Shown here piece after piece: positions 1 to 9,500 of a stretch of DNA of 23,979 bases. The stretch's first letter is position 1. Each line of letters begins with the position of its first letter. The translations under genes were made by a program, and so were the position numbers. The stretch comes from Chromera velia (taxonomy: Eukaryota > Sar > Chromeraceae), in NCBI GenBank assembly GCA_018398765.1, contig JAHBMJ010001984.1:1-23979 (forward strand). Direction: 5' to 3'. Under the pieces are notes generated by a model. The model worked only from the letters and a program-made list of their open reading frames with translations, was not told the DNA's origin and did not search any database.

Positions 1-20
1 CACACACACACACGCACACT

Positions 21-98
<78 letters not shown>

Positions 99-129
99 CA
101 CAGACACACACACACACATACACACACAC
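1..129. repeat. compound (CA)n-(CT)n-(CA)n microsatellite
   Basis: The window opens in a CA dinucleotide run, passes through about 38 bases of CT repeat and returns to CA repeat with a few interruptions. It has no coding content. The run is cut by the window edge, so its true length is unknown. Confidence 0.95.
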
Positions 130-589
130 CGTTTGCGAAGAACAGAGACAGAAAGTATATACATAAATATGCGCACAGAGGCACACGGAGTGAAAGAGTG
201 AAAGAGTGAGACGGAATGTAAAACGCTGACCTTTTGCGGAGATGTCTCAGCTGTAGGCTTGCCATAGCAAACCCGTCTATACTGCGTCTGTCTACGCCGT
301 CTCGCACCCCCAAGGCCTGATTAAAAAATGAGAATGAGGTGCTAAGAGAGTAGAATGGAACAAGAACTTCAAGTGCATTTAGTGGACCCGTACAACAAAA
401 ACGTACAGGAAGAAAAGTGATACACAAAGAGGAAGAGACGTGAGATGGCAGAAACGGAATAGGATCGTGAAGGCTGTCATGCAGGCTCCTCGCTGGCCTA
501 TACCATACATACATAAGAGGACCCCGGCATGCATGCCTCATGGCAGCGTGCAGAGGGCCCGGGCCGGGCGTTGATCTGCGCGCCGCCGC
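130..589. other. no gene recognised
   Basis: Unique-looking sequence of mixed composition. I see no exon with both plausible splice sites and sustained coding character. It ends in the GC-rich block that holds the hairpin described separately. It could hold promoter or 5' UTR sequence of the endonuclease gene at 1121, but nothing in the sequence proves it. Confidence 0.5.
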
Positions 590-794
590 ATCTGAAAAGC
601 CAAACAAGCCGAATCTGAACCACAATCTGAAGCTTTTTATAGGCTAGTTTATAGGCCTCCGTCCGTGACTCCGACCGATCTGAACGACTTGCGCCCTATG
701 TATAGGGGCCGGTCACGGCCGGAGGCCGTGACCGGGCCGCCCGCCGCCTATATATAGGCGTTCAGATCCTCCGCGATCGGAAAAGTGTTCAGAT
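590..794. repeat. inverted-repeat cluster with perfect 12-bp hairpin
   Basis: Positions 709-720 (CCGGTCACGGCC) and 724-735 (GGCCGTGACCGG) are perfect inverted copies around a 3-base loop. Around this hairpin lie four ATCTGAA words in direct orientation (590, 613, 625, 678) and two inverted TTCAGAT words (761, 788). The pair CGATCTGAACG at 676 and CGTTCAGAT at 759 therefore encloses the hairpin in a larger inverted structure. Short TATAGG palindromes flank it at about 695-706 and 748-758. No target-site duplication is evident. It could be a regulatory array upstream of the gene at 1121, or one end of an unrecognised transposon. Confidence 0.6.
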
Positions 795-1120
795 CTGGGG
801 AGATATGTTCGAAGTATGGTCCAGTCGATCACTGCATGAGGAGCATTGAGGAGCTGGCCTCATGCAGTGCGAAGCAGCCTTTTACAATGTTTTATATACA
901 GGTCCGGGGGTTGCCGAGCCAGCCGTTCCTGAGGAGCTGTCCTGCAAAGCAGCTTTTTACAGATCCGTTCCGGAATAGCTGGTATGAAAAGTCTGCCGCT
1001 CAGTCTGGGCCCATAACTCTGACTATTGATCGTGTGTCTCCGAAATTGTATTCTGCGCGAGAGGGAAGAAGCCGGCGTACATATAGTCATTCGATTCCGG
1101 ACAAGTGGTCACTGTGAGCC

Positions 1121-2906
1121 ATGGAGGCGGCAGTGACAGGTTCGTGTGTTCTGCTCAAGAAGGAAGAGCTAGGGATGGCCTCGCTGTCACCCACAAGCAC
1201 ACGCTTACTTGCAGCAGTGAAGAGAGACGGCGGGTCGCATCACGTGATTGTCCCCATAGAGGCTGCGTACGCACTTTTGAGAGACGAGCCTGGCAGCCTG
1301 AAACTCAGAGACGCATCAAAGGTCAGGGGAGACGGATGCATCCATCGTGTTGTGTTTGTCCTGGCCTTCTCTCTGCTGAGTGCCCATGAAGCATCTTCTG
1401 ATCTCAGCGCAGGCTTCTGATTCTCCGCCTCTCCGGGCAGAAGACCTTCTGGAAAGGGCAAAAATCCGTAAATGTACGGCTGGAGAGGGAGGAGACGAGA
1501 GAGAAGACGCGTCTCTGTTCCTATCGAGAGCTGCAGTACTCGAGAATGCGGCCTCCTTGGGGTGGTCAATAGGGAGCGGCCTCAAGTTCGGTTGCGATTT
1601 CTCCCTTTATGCAATCAATGCTCAAGAGTCGCACGCATCGTCAGCCGCCTTTCCCCTCCTGCCCTGTCCTCTTCGGCTTGTCCTCTTAGTTTATCTTTCT
1701 GCGGGTGTTGGACTGGAATGCCGGTCCCTCCATCTGCCCTCGGTGTGACGCTGCCCCCTGGTCCTGTCCGAATCCACTCGCGTAACATGAATCGACCGTC
1801 TTTTTTTATTTTGGACAAGCGACACTTTTGTATCTGATGCGTCTTTCTCGTCTCTCTGGCTAATGACAGACGGGCTAACAGTCTCCTCGCAATCCGTTGC
1901 AGCCACTGCGTCAAGCAAATGACACAGAGCTTCACAGCTCGGTCAGTGAGTGAATGAGTGGTCGAAGGAGTCCGTGAGTGGGTGAGTGAACGAGTGAGAG
2001 AGAGAGAGAGAGAAAGTGTGTGGGCGAGTAAGTTGGTGGGTGGGTGAGGGAGTGAGTGGGTGGGTGTGGGCGTGAGTGATTGGGGGAATGAGTAAGCACA
2101 CGAATACGGTACCTCCGTCCATCTTTCGCTTGTCTCCCTCTCCCCGTCCCGTCTCTGTTGCATACCTAGCGGGGACGAACGAAAACATATCTTTCGCGAA
2201 AAGATGATCTTTTGGAACATACATCCTGTCATTGCTTTCCTTCCTTCCTTCCTTCCTCCGTGCCTCCCTCCCTCCCTCCCTCCCTTCCTTCCTTCCTTCC
2301 TTCCCTCTTTCCTTCCTCCTTCCTTCCTTCCTTCCTTCCTTCCTTCCTGCCTTCCTTCCTTCCTTCCTTCCTTCCCTCCTTCCCTCCTTCCCTCCTTCCC
2401 TCTTTCCTTCCTTCCTTCCTTCCTGACTTCCTTCCCTCTTTCCTTCCTTCCTTCCTGACTTCCTTCTCTCCTCCGTTTTTTTTTTTCCTTCAATCTATCT
2501 TCGACTCCGTTCTCTCTTCCCCCCTCCTTCCTCTTCTCTTTGTTTCTTCTTCATTTTTCGACTGGTCTTTTCTTCATTTCTGCTGGTACTCACCCTGGTG
2601 TCCTCCCGGCCTCCCTGCAGAGACCTAGTTGGAGCCGTCAGACTCCTTTCAGACACCAAAAAGGTCAGTCAGACAGACAGATAGACAGACAGCTCCGCAA
2701 GCAGGGAGAAAGTGAGACCGTCAGGCTGGTTGCATGAGTGAATGTTATGAGGGAGGGAACGATTTTGCTGCCTCTTGCCGGTGCACATTTCCTCCCGGTC
2801 CTGCTGCATGCTCAGAGAGGGCAAGCCATTCTTTCTACAGGGGGGGGGGGACTGGCTGTACGTACGGGGGCTCAAATGCGCACACGGGGCGGGGAAGAGG
2901 GACAGG

Positions 2907-2949
<43 letters not shown>

Positions 2950-3411
2950 TCGCTGATGTTTCCTTCCGAACTTTCATTGCTCGGATCGTTCCCCGAGTTT
3001 CTCGTCTTGAAAGTAACTCACCTCGTTTGGCTCCTTCACTTTCCCCAACGGTGTACAGAAAGAGTCGTATGAACGAAAATGCCAGAAAATGTCAGCCGCT
3101 GCTCTTGTGTGCAGAGTCTTGTTCTCTCTATCCCCTCACCAAAGAAAAGAGAGGAAGACTCGGGCGCTCAGTCTCCTCTTCCTTCATCCGCGCCTCAGCG
3201 TCTTGTCTTCTCTGGACAAGACGTACCGCAGGCAGGGCGGGAAGGGGAGGACGTCGACATGGTCGAAGGCGGAGACTCTTTGGTCCTGACGGATTTTGGG
3301 GGGGGGGGGAAAGAAGAAAGCGCCTCTGGGTTCCAACAAGGAGAAGAGGGTGAAGGGACGAGTCCGTATAACTTTTTGTCTTTTCGGAGGTGGCAGCCCG
3401 CTTTAACATGA
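1121..3411 (+). CDS. tRNA-splicing endonuclease catalytic subunit (SEN34/SEN2 family)
   Basis: The product is an endonuclease subunit that would cut pre-tRNA at intron borders in the heteromeric tRNA-splicing endonuclease. Five exons join in phase: 1121-1321, 1413-1639, 1870-1941, 2621-2663 and 3115-3411 (TGA), giving 279 residues. Exon 1 carries an N-terminal-domain-like stretch (VIVPIEAAYALL). Exon 2 carries the family signature SGLKFGCDFSLY. Catalytic Tyr is about residue 133 and His about 141, spaced eight residues as in SEN34. Exon 4 reads DLVGAVRLLSDTKK, placing the catalytic Lys at about 180-181, and exon 5 continues SLVLSIPS. The tail is acidic and ends in SPYNFLSFRRWQPAL. All four donors are GTCAG. 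The start has a good context (GAGCCATGG). The His-Lys spacing is some eight residues longer than I recall for human TSEN34. Exon 3 is the least certain; assignment to SEN34 rather than SEN2 rests on overall resemblance only. A run of 12 G (3298-3309) in exon 5 encodes four glycines and is frame-critical. Confidence 0.85.
1944..2096. repeat. GAGT/GTGA-type tetranucleotide repeat with GA core
   Basis: Imperfect GTGAGTGAATGAGTGG units start directly at the donor of endonuclease exon 3 (GGTCAGTGAGTGAATG at 1941) and run through a short GA stretch into GGGTGAGTGG units. The repeat is wholly intronic. Confidence 0.9.
2237..2492. repeat. (TTCC)n polypyrimidine tract, about 255 bp
   Basis: The plus strand is almost purely C and T, built from TTCC units with CCCTCC and CTTT variants and closed by a T run. 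It lies in the intron between exons 3 and 4 of the endonuclease gene. Reading frames through it (LPSFLPS on plus, KEGRKEGR on minus) are artefacts of the repeat. Homopurine-homopyrimidine tracts of this length can form triplex DNA. Confidence 0.95.
2664..2692. repeat. GTCA/GACA tetranucleotide repeat at a 5' splice site
   Basis: The donor of endonuclease exon 4 (AAG followed by GTCAGTCAG) runs directly into AGAC/ATAG units. The first unit of the repeat is the splice donor itself. Confidence 0.85.
2909..2946. repeat. (GA)n microsatellite
   Basis: About 19 GA units in the last intron of the endonuclease gene. A run of about ten G lies a little upstream, near 2841-2850. Confidence 0.95.
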
Positions 3412-4231
3412 GTGTATGGCAGTGTGTAACGCGTCATTCGCTGTACGTTTTTCATGTGAGTTAAGTCTGCAGGAGTCAAGAAAGGCTTGTAATATACGTG
3501 CTGGTACTAGTCTGGTAGTAGGCTGGTACTAGAAATTCATTGGTAAAGGCTGGGTGAGCCCTTGTCAAACCCTAGGTCAGACCCGTGAAAAAATTGACCC
3601 ACAAATGTCAAAAAAATTATAATGAAAAATTCAGAAAAAATATCATAGAAAAGTTGTTACGGTAGGAAAAAATATAAGAAACTTACACAAATTAAATTAA
3701 GTGATTTGCCTCAAGTCAATTCAATTCAATTCAGTGATCATATAGAATACTAGCACGAATTTCTACTAGTAGCATATTTCATAATTAAATTCACGAATCA
3801 TGATGCCATTTCGTAGCGTTATACGTAGCATAACATAACATAGCATTGATGTTCTGGGTTTTGTAAGGGTTCGGATATGACTATGACAAGCAGTTAATTG
3901 TGTCAGGGCCGTGCTTAAAGCGGGCGCGATGCCGAGCGTACAGCATAACATGCATGCAGCTAGGTATGCGGCATGCATACATGCAGAATTAACTATGCCC
4001 GCATGCAGTAAATGAGAAGTTATCTGTTGTACAGGCAGTACAGCTTGGATAAAGCTAGGGACCTAGCTAGGAATAAAAAAGATTATAGCCTGTAATTTAT
4101 AGGACATACTAGTATACCTTGAATAACAAATCTTACTTTTCTTAACTAGTTGAGCAGTCTTTACGTCTAGCTCTACGTCGGTCTCTACGACTAGAGTCTT
4201 ATATCCGGCGTAACTAGTTTATTCATTTACC
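3412..4231. other. AT-rich intergenic stretch, no gene seen
   Basis: Composition drops sharply in GC just after the endonuclease stop codon. The stretch holds short A/T runs, GGTACTAG words near 3498-3534 and TGCATGC words near 3950-3990. I see no exon. It is probably old transposon-derived sequence, since two TIR elements sit at its right end, but I cannot name an element in it. Confidence 0.5.
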
Positions 4232-4239
4232 GGCGTAAC

Positions 4240-4477
4240 CTAGGCGCCGGCTAAGGAAAAAAAAAAAAAAAGATTCCCCAAAACCGTTTACTTTTTTTCT
4301 TTTTTTTTTCTGTATCAGTCAAACAACTGTTGTTCAAGTGTTGTACAAGTGTTGTTTGACGAATGTTTGTGTGTTGCACAACTGTTGCTAAGTGTTGTTC
4401 AAGGTTGAAAAGTAAAAAAAAAATCTTTTCAAATCACTTATTTTTTTTCTTTTTTTTTTTCTCTAACCGGCGCCTAG
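4240..4477. mobile_element. non-autonomous TIR element (MITE), family A copy 1
   Basis: The left end CTAGGCGCCGGCTAAGG plus an A run is matched by an inverted right end (the reverse complement begins CTAGGCGCCGGTTAGAG plus an A run). The element is flanked by the 8-bp duplication GGCGTAAC (4232-4239 and 4478-4485). The 238-bp body has no coding capacity. Its centre is rich in GTTGTT and CAAGTGTTGT words. The same ends (CTAGG...CCTAG), 8-bp duplication, terminal A/T runs and GTTGTT core recur at 22693-23090, so the two look like one family. An 8-bp duplication fits hAT-like transposases among others; no transposase is present to decide. Confidence 0.85.
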
Positions 4478-4488
4478 GGCGTAACTAG

Positions 4489-4721
4489 AACCTCCCTGAA
4501 CTTAAGTGCCACTTGAAAAAATATAATCAAGATAATCTATATTTGCAGCATTGCTTTTTAAGAGACCGTTCACGCTTGCGGCGTACAAGGTCAAGACACC
4601 GTTCAGACATGCGGCTTTGGGTTTCAAGACACCATAAATGATCCACGCCTACGGCGCAGACTTTTAAGCTTATCAAAAAATGCGGCTTAAACTTTTAAAT
4701 GGTAGTTAGGTTCAGGGAGGT
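4489..4721. mobile_element. non-autonomous TIR element (MITE), family B
   Basis: The left end AACCTCCCTGAACTTAA and the right end, whose reverse complement is ACCTCCCTGAACCTAAC, form imperfect terminal inverted repeats of about 16 bp. The flanks carry the 9-bp duplication CGTAACTAG (4480-4488 and 4722-4730). The 233-bp interior has three loosely repeated segments around GACACCGTTC and GCGGC and no reading frame. The left duplication overlaps the right duplication of the neighbouring family A element, so one element jumped into the other's target site. A 9-bp duplication suggests a Mutator-like source, as inference only. Confidence 0.75.
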
Positions 4722-4730
4722 CGTAACTAG

Positions 4731-5117
4731 TTTGATAATGTAAAAAACTGGCATCATCATACTATAACTATCTCCAGCCAGCTGTCCGTACATGCGCTAC
4801 AAAATTTAAAAAAATATTTTTAAAAATATCGTATAAAACACTATATTTCAATTAAATAGATCCATAAGTTGGACCATAACCTGAAAATCATTTTTACTGA
4901 CATTTTTATAGACTACATCTAGTACTACATAAATCAAATATACAGAATTTTGAGTGGAGGGGGGGAATGCTAGAAGGAATGGCAGTGGTTTTTCATCAAT
5001 TTAAGTTGTTGTTCCGAGCTTGGGGACATTGACTGAAATGAGCTAGCAAATGAAAATGTAACAGAGAAATGCGGTCAACTGAATTATTAAACTCAAATGC
5101 AGTCCAGTTTAAATTGA
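4731..5117. other. AT-rich sequence and 3' flank of the coiled-coil gene
   Basis: AT-rich sequence with A/T homopolymer runs near 4800-4850. It lies immediately downstream of the stop codon of the minus-strand coiled-coil gene and presumably contains its 3' UTR and polyadenylation site, which I cannot place. No coding region seen. Confidence 0.5.
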
Positions 5118-5419
5118 TCATACAACAAGCTTCGACCCAAATGCCGCACCCAGAGCATTCATTGCAGACGTCGCTTGATCGGCTCTTGGAGGGCGTGGAG
5201 GCTCTGCTGCAAGAAGTGCAATGCGGCCCGCCTCGGAGTTGAAGAGGCCCGCAGCCTGCAAGACAGCGAGTCAAGACCAGTTGGAGGCATGCAACAGATG
5301 AGAAGGATTGGAGCTACGGTTGAAGAGAGGAAACGAGAGGGCGTAAAGGTAAGAAAAAAAAAACATGGAAGGATTCAAACATGACGGGTGGGCTTGATGA
5401 ATCGACTCATTAATCTCAC

Positions 5420-5464
<45 letters not shown>

Positions 5465-5850
5465 GTGGAAGATGCAAGCTTGGGAAGGAAGAGTGGAAAC
5501 AAGAAAACAACGCGGAGGAAGATGAAGAGACCGGCTCCATTGAGGAAACTCAGAAGGTTTTCCCCACCCCACCCCACCTGAAGTGCATCTGCCAGTTTGA
5601 ATCTCCTGTCTCTCATCAATTGGTCGGCAGAGAACGAATTCATCGCCCTGAAGGGACCCTTCAACCGTCTCTGCATGCAGAAAGGGGGCCACAGCGAGAA
5701 AAAAGGGGAGGAGAAGGCTTTCAAGAAATGCGACCACTACCGCAGGATGGAGTTGCAACTATTTGGACACAACGAACGATCACACCCTCAACTCCAAGAC
5801 TAGACACAATCCCATCCTCCCCCTGCCTCTTTCTCGCACCCCTGCTCTCT

Positions 5851-5895
<45 letters not shown>

Positions 5896-6550
5896 AAAGG
5901 GGGTCACTCAGCGTGCGGGTGGGTGGAGAGAGTTTCTCATGCAGACCTCTTGCCTCTCAATCAGACATATCGAGAGACACATCGGGGATGTCCGTCATAT
6001 AGAGACTCACAGTTGCGGTTCCGTCGTTTTGCCATCCGAGAGCAGCCACCGTTGCCTTGAACACCCTGCGAGGAGAGAAAATCGCTCGCTCTTCTAGCTG
6101 AGAAATGGATGGATAGATGGATGGGCTGACCCACACTCCCGCTGAATTGTGTCTTTTGAAGTATTCATGATCGATGAACGGCTGTTCGGAGAAAGAAGGA
6201 GATCGAGGGAGAAGAGGAGATGCAGCCTAGAGTGAGAACATTGATGAAATGAATGACGAACGGGAGGGGAGTAGACACAATGCCAACAGTGAGTGAATGA
6301 ACGAAGCCAGCACATCTAGACTGGCCGCTGCATGGACTGCAGGATGAGGGTGCTACACTGACTCACTTATTCATGGATTGAAGTCCCAAAGAGTGCAATA
6401 CATACACAAGAGCCAGCCAGACAGACAGACAGACACGAGTTTCTGGTCTCAGAATTCAAAGAAGCGTCGGGACTTTTGCTTCTCCATTCTTCCGGCGCTT
6501 CTTCTCTTTTCCGTATACAGCCACTTCGCTCTCCCATTGACTGACTGACT

Positions 6551-6583
<33 letters not shown>

Positions 6584-9500
6584 CCTGCCTGACTGACTGA
6601 CTGACTAACAGACTGACTGACTGACTGACTGACCTTTGTGGATCCTCTTCCGCCTCGACTCGAAACTTTTCGAGGGCCCTCTCGATGCGTCTCGCCCTCT
6701 CCTCCTCCGCCTGCACTCGTTCCGAAAGTTCATTCACAAGCACACAAAAAGGAAGAGAAATAAATCATGTGCACACAAAGCAATGCAGAACAATCAAAAA
6801 TACAAAATGCGAAGAGGAGAGAAGGAGAGATCAGACTGGTGATATGCAGACGTTCATATCACATCCTTGCTGGACACTCTACAACGATCGCAGCAAGGCA
6901 ATCCGCATACAGAAGCTCTTTTTCCAGCGCTTCAGAGAGGAGGCCGGCATGCAGTCCATCCAGGAAGTGCTGCGACGAACCCTCGGCAAAATCAGGAAGG
7001 ACGAAGCACCTTTCAACCTGCCAGACATCAAAACAATGGGTCCCTCTTTTCCGGTATCGCAGGCACACGCGCGTAAGAAAAGAGGTAAAGGAACAGCGTG
7101 ATAGAATCAGAGGAGAGAAAGAGTCATGAAGGAAACTGACTGCTTCTCTCTCGAGTCTTCTCGCTTCGGCCTCTTCCCTCTTGAAGTCATCAATCAGTTT
7201 CCGTCTCTGCACACGGGCTGCAGGTAACGAACCCCATCGATTCGAGAGAGGGAAGACAGAGCGTCAAAGATGGTGGAGACGAAACAAAAACAATGATGAT
7301 GTTTCAACATGTGCAGAATGGATCATTTCCCGAAATCAAACAGGTACACAGAAATATATACAAAGAGACACACACACAGAGAGACTACGTGTTTCTTCTT
7401 CTCCCTCCTTTTCTTTATGTACACAACAGACAGACACACATACACAGACAGGCAGAGATACAAAGACAGATCGATCCGCAGATGGATTGATTGATGGATT
7501 GATGGATGGATTGATGGATGGATGGGTTGATGGATGGATGGATCGATCGATAGATACGTTTGTTCTCTTGAGGGGGGAAGCGCGAAAAAATCGCTGGCTG
7601 GGAGTACTGTTCTCGAACTATGCACCAACTTATTTTCGCCATGGTTGAGCAACTGAGGGCCTCTGCTGGGCCGAGCTCAACCCGCTGACCTTCATTCAAA
7701 ATTGCCTGCTCTTTCTTTGCGTCCTCTTCCTCAGCCAGTCTTTCCTGCACAAAAGATGGAACAGATACCCAAATCTCATACACATAGACGCACATCGACC
7801 GACGAAGAGGCAAAGATACAGACTAGAAGAGACAGTGCTGAGTGAATGATGAAGGTCTTGGCATGTCTCTTCTGTCTGAAAAACGACGGGGTCAAAATCC
7901 GTCCGTCGGGAGGTCGAGATAAATAAAAACAGAAAGGAGAAGTCGACGGGATTTGAAAGTTGGAAACATAGAAGGCAAGAGGGGCAAATGAAAGAAAGCG
8001 TCACCCGATTGTTCGGTCGAAGGGCAGAACATACACTGAGAACACAAAATAAAAAAGAATAGAAGCAATTGAGACACCGAGAGGGAGACCCTGTTTTTCT
8101 TCTCATCTTTCCACATGCAAAGCTTTAGCTCTGACCTTTTTCGTCCTCTCTTCTTGTTCTGCCTCCTCGGCCTTGCGTTTTCTGCAGAATTTGCATATTC
8201 GCATTTCAATAGGAGAAAAATGAATTTAACGGTGCGAGAAAAGAGGGGAAGAATAAAGCCACGAACGGCACGAACCACACTGGAGACTTGGGCACTGACT
8301 GAAGAGGGATACAGACGATCGAACAGGGGCCAGACCCCATAAAGACCCCACTGCTGTGACTTGTTTCGGTTTAATTCCAGCTGCATGGCTCGATCGATGC
8401 ACAGACGTCCAAATGTAGACAACAATAGTGGATGAAAAAGGAGTGGAAAGCTGCTTCGAGGCTTTCACGCCGATCACATGGCTTCTTTTTTTTGTAATTG
8501 GACTCCAAGGGCTGACTTGAACTCGGCCGAGTGTCTTTTGATAGCCGCAATGTGCCTTTGCTTGCGTTGCATCTGCCTGGCCTCCTCTGCTGCCTCCCTG
8601 CAGTGACAGTTCAGATGATTCGTGAGGAAGAGTGGGGGGGGAATATGTTGTAGAAATTCAAGTGAAAAGACAACATGAGTCAAGATGCACGGATTGAAAA
8701 GATCGATGAATTCTCTGTCTGCCTATGTGTTTGAAGATCGACGGAAAATCGGAAGATTCGAGCAAGCTGTTTTTGTTGCATGGGCTCTTCTTTCAAAAAC
8801 TGTGCATGCATTCAGAACATGCAAACATTTATACAGAATGTGTGAAAATGAGTGCAAGCTTTTTTTGTTGGGGTCTTCTTTCAAAAACGCCTTCCTTCCA
8901 ACCAAGACAAGCGCATCGCGACACAGAAAGATTGTCTGCTGAAAGCCTTCTCTTTGTCAACGAACCACTCTAGCTCCTCTGTGTTTCTCTCTGTTTCAGT
9001 CCGGCCAGCGCTGGATCACTCACTCACTCTCTTATGGACTCATTCACTTACTCGCTCTCCTTCTTCTTCCTGGTCTCCGCCCTCTCTGCCTCTTTGGCTT
9101 CGAACGCCTCTCGGGCAGCTTGGAGCTCCGCGTGGACTGACAGATTCCTTTGGGCCTGCATGGGCTCGAGCGGGTCACAATACTCAGGAGAAATGCAGTG
9201 AGCCAAGCATGTTTGTGTAATTTAGGAACGACGTCGCTTTTCTGCGCGAGCTCCGACAGTGCTCTAGAAGGGTCTGGGTTGCTTGTGGACATGAGAGGCA
9301 CTCAAAGGGAAGGGGTAGAAAAAGGGTTGCAATAAAAACAAAACAAAATGAGGCTCCGTCAAGACAATGTGATAACTCACAGGGCTCTTCACAGCTGTGA
9401 AAAAAGGGATACGAAGAACCATGAAAAGGAAAACGTGGTTGGGGAAGCACCAATGTGAGATGAGTTGAGATGAGATGAGCAGGCTGCGAAACCCAAAACC

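Noticed and set aside
785-1117. 110-codon plus-strand open frame just upstream of the endonuclease
   Set aside because: No recognisable motif, start inside the ATCTGAA array, and no splice link to the next gene. Composition is not convincing.
1615-2493. Long minus-strand open frame rich in KEGRKEGR, and plus-strand LPSFLPS frames over the same place
   Set aside because: Pure translation of the TTCC microsatellite. The frames lie inside an intron of the endonuclease gene and have no unique coding part.
2734-2956. Plus-strand frames ending in RERERERE
   Set aside because: Translation of the GA microsatellite in the last endonuclease intron.
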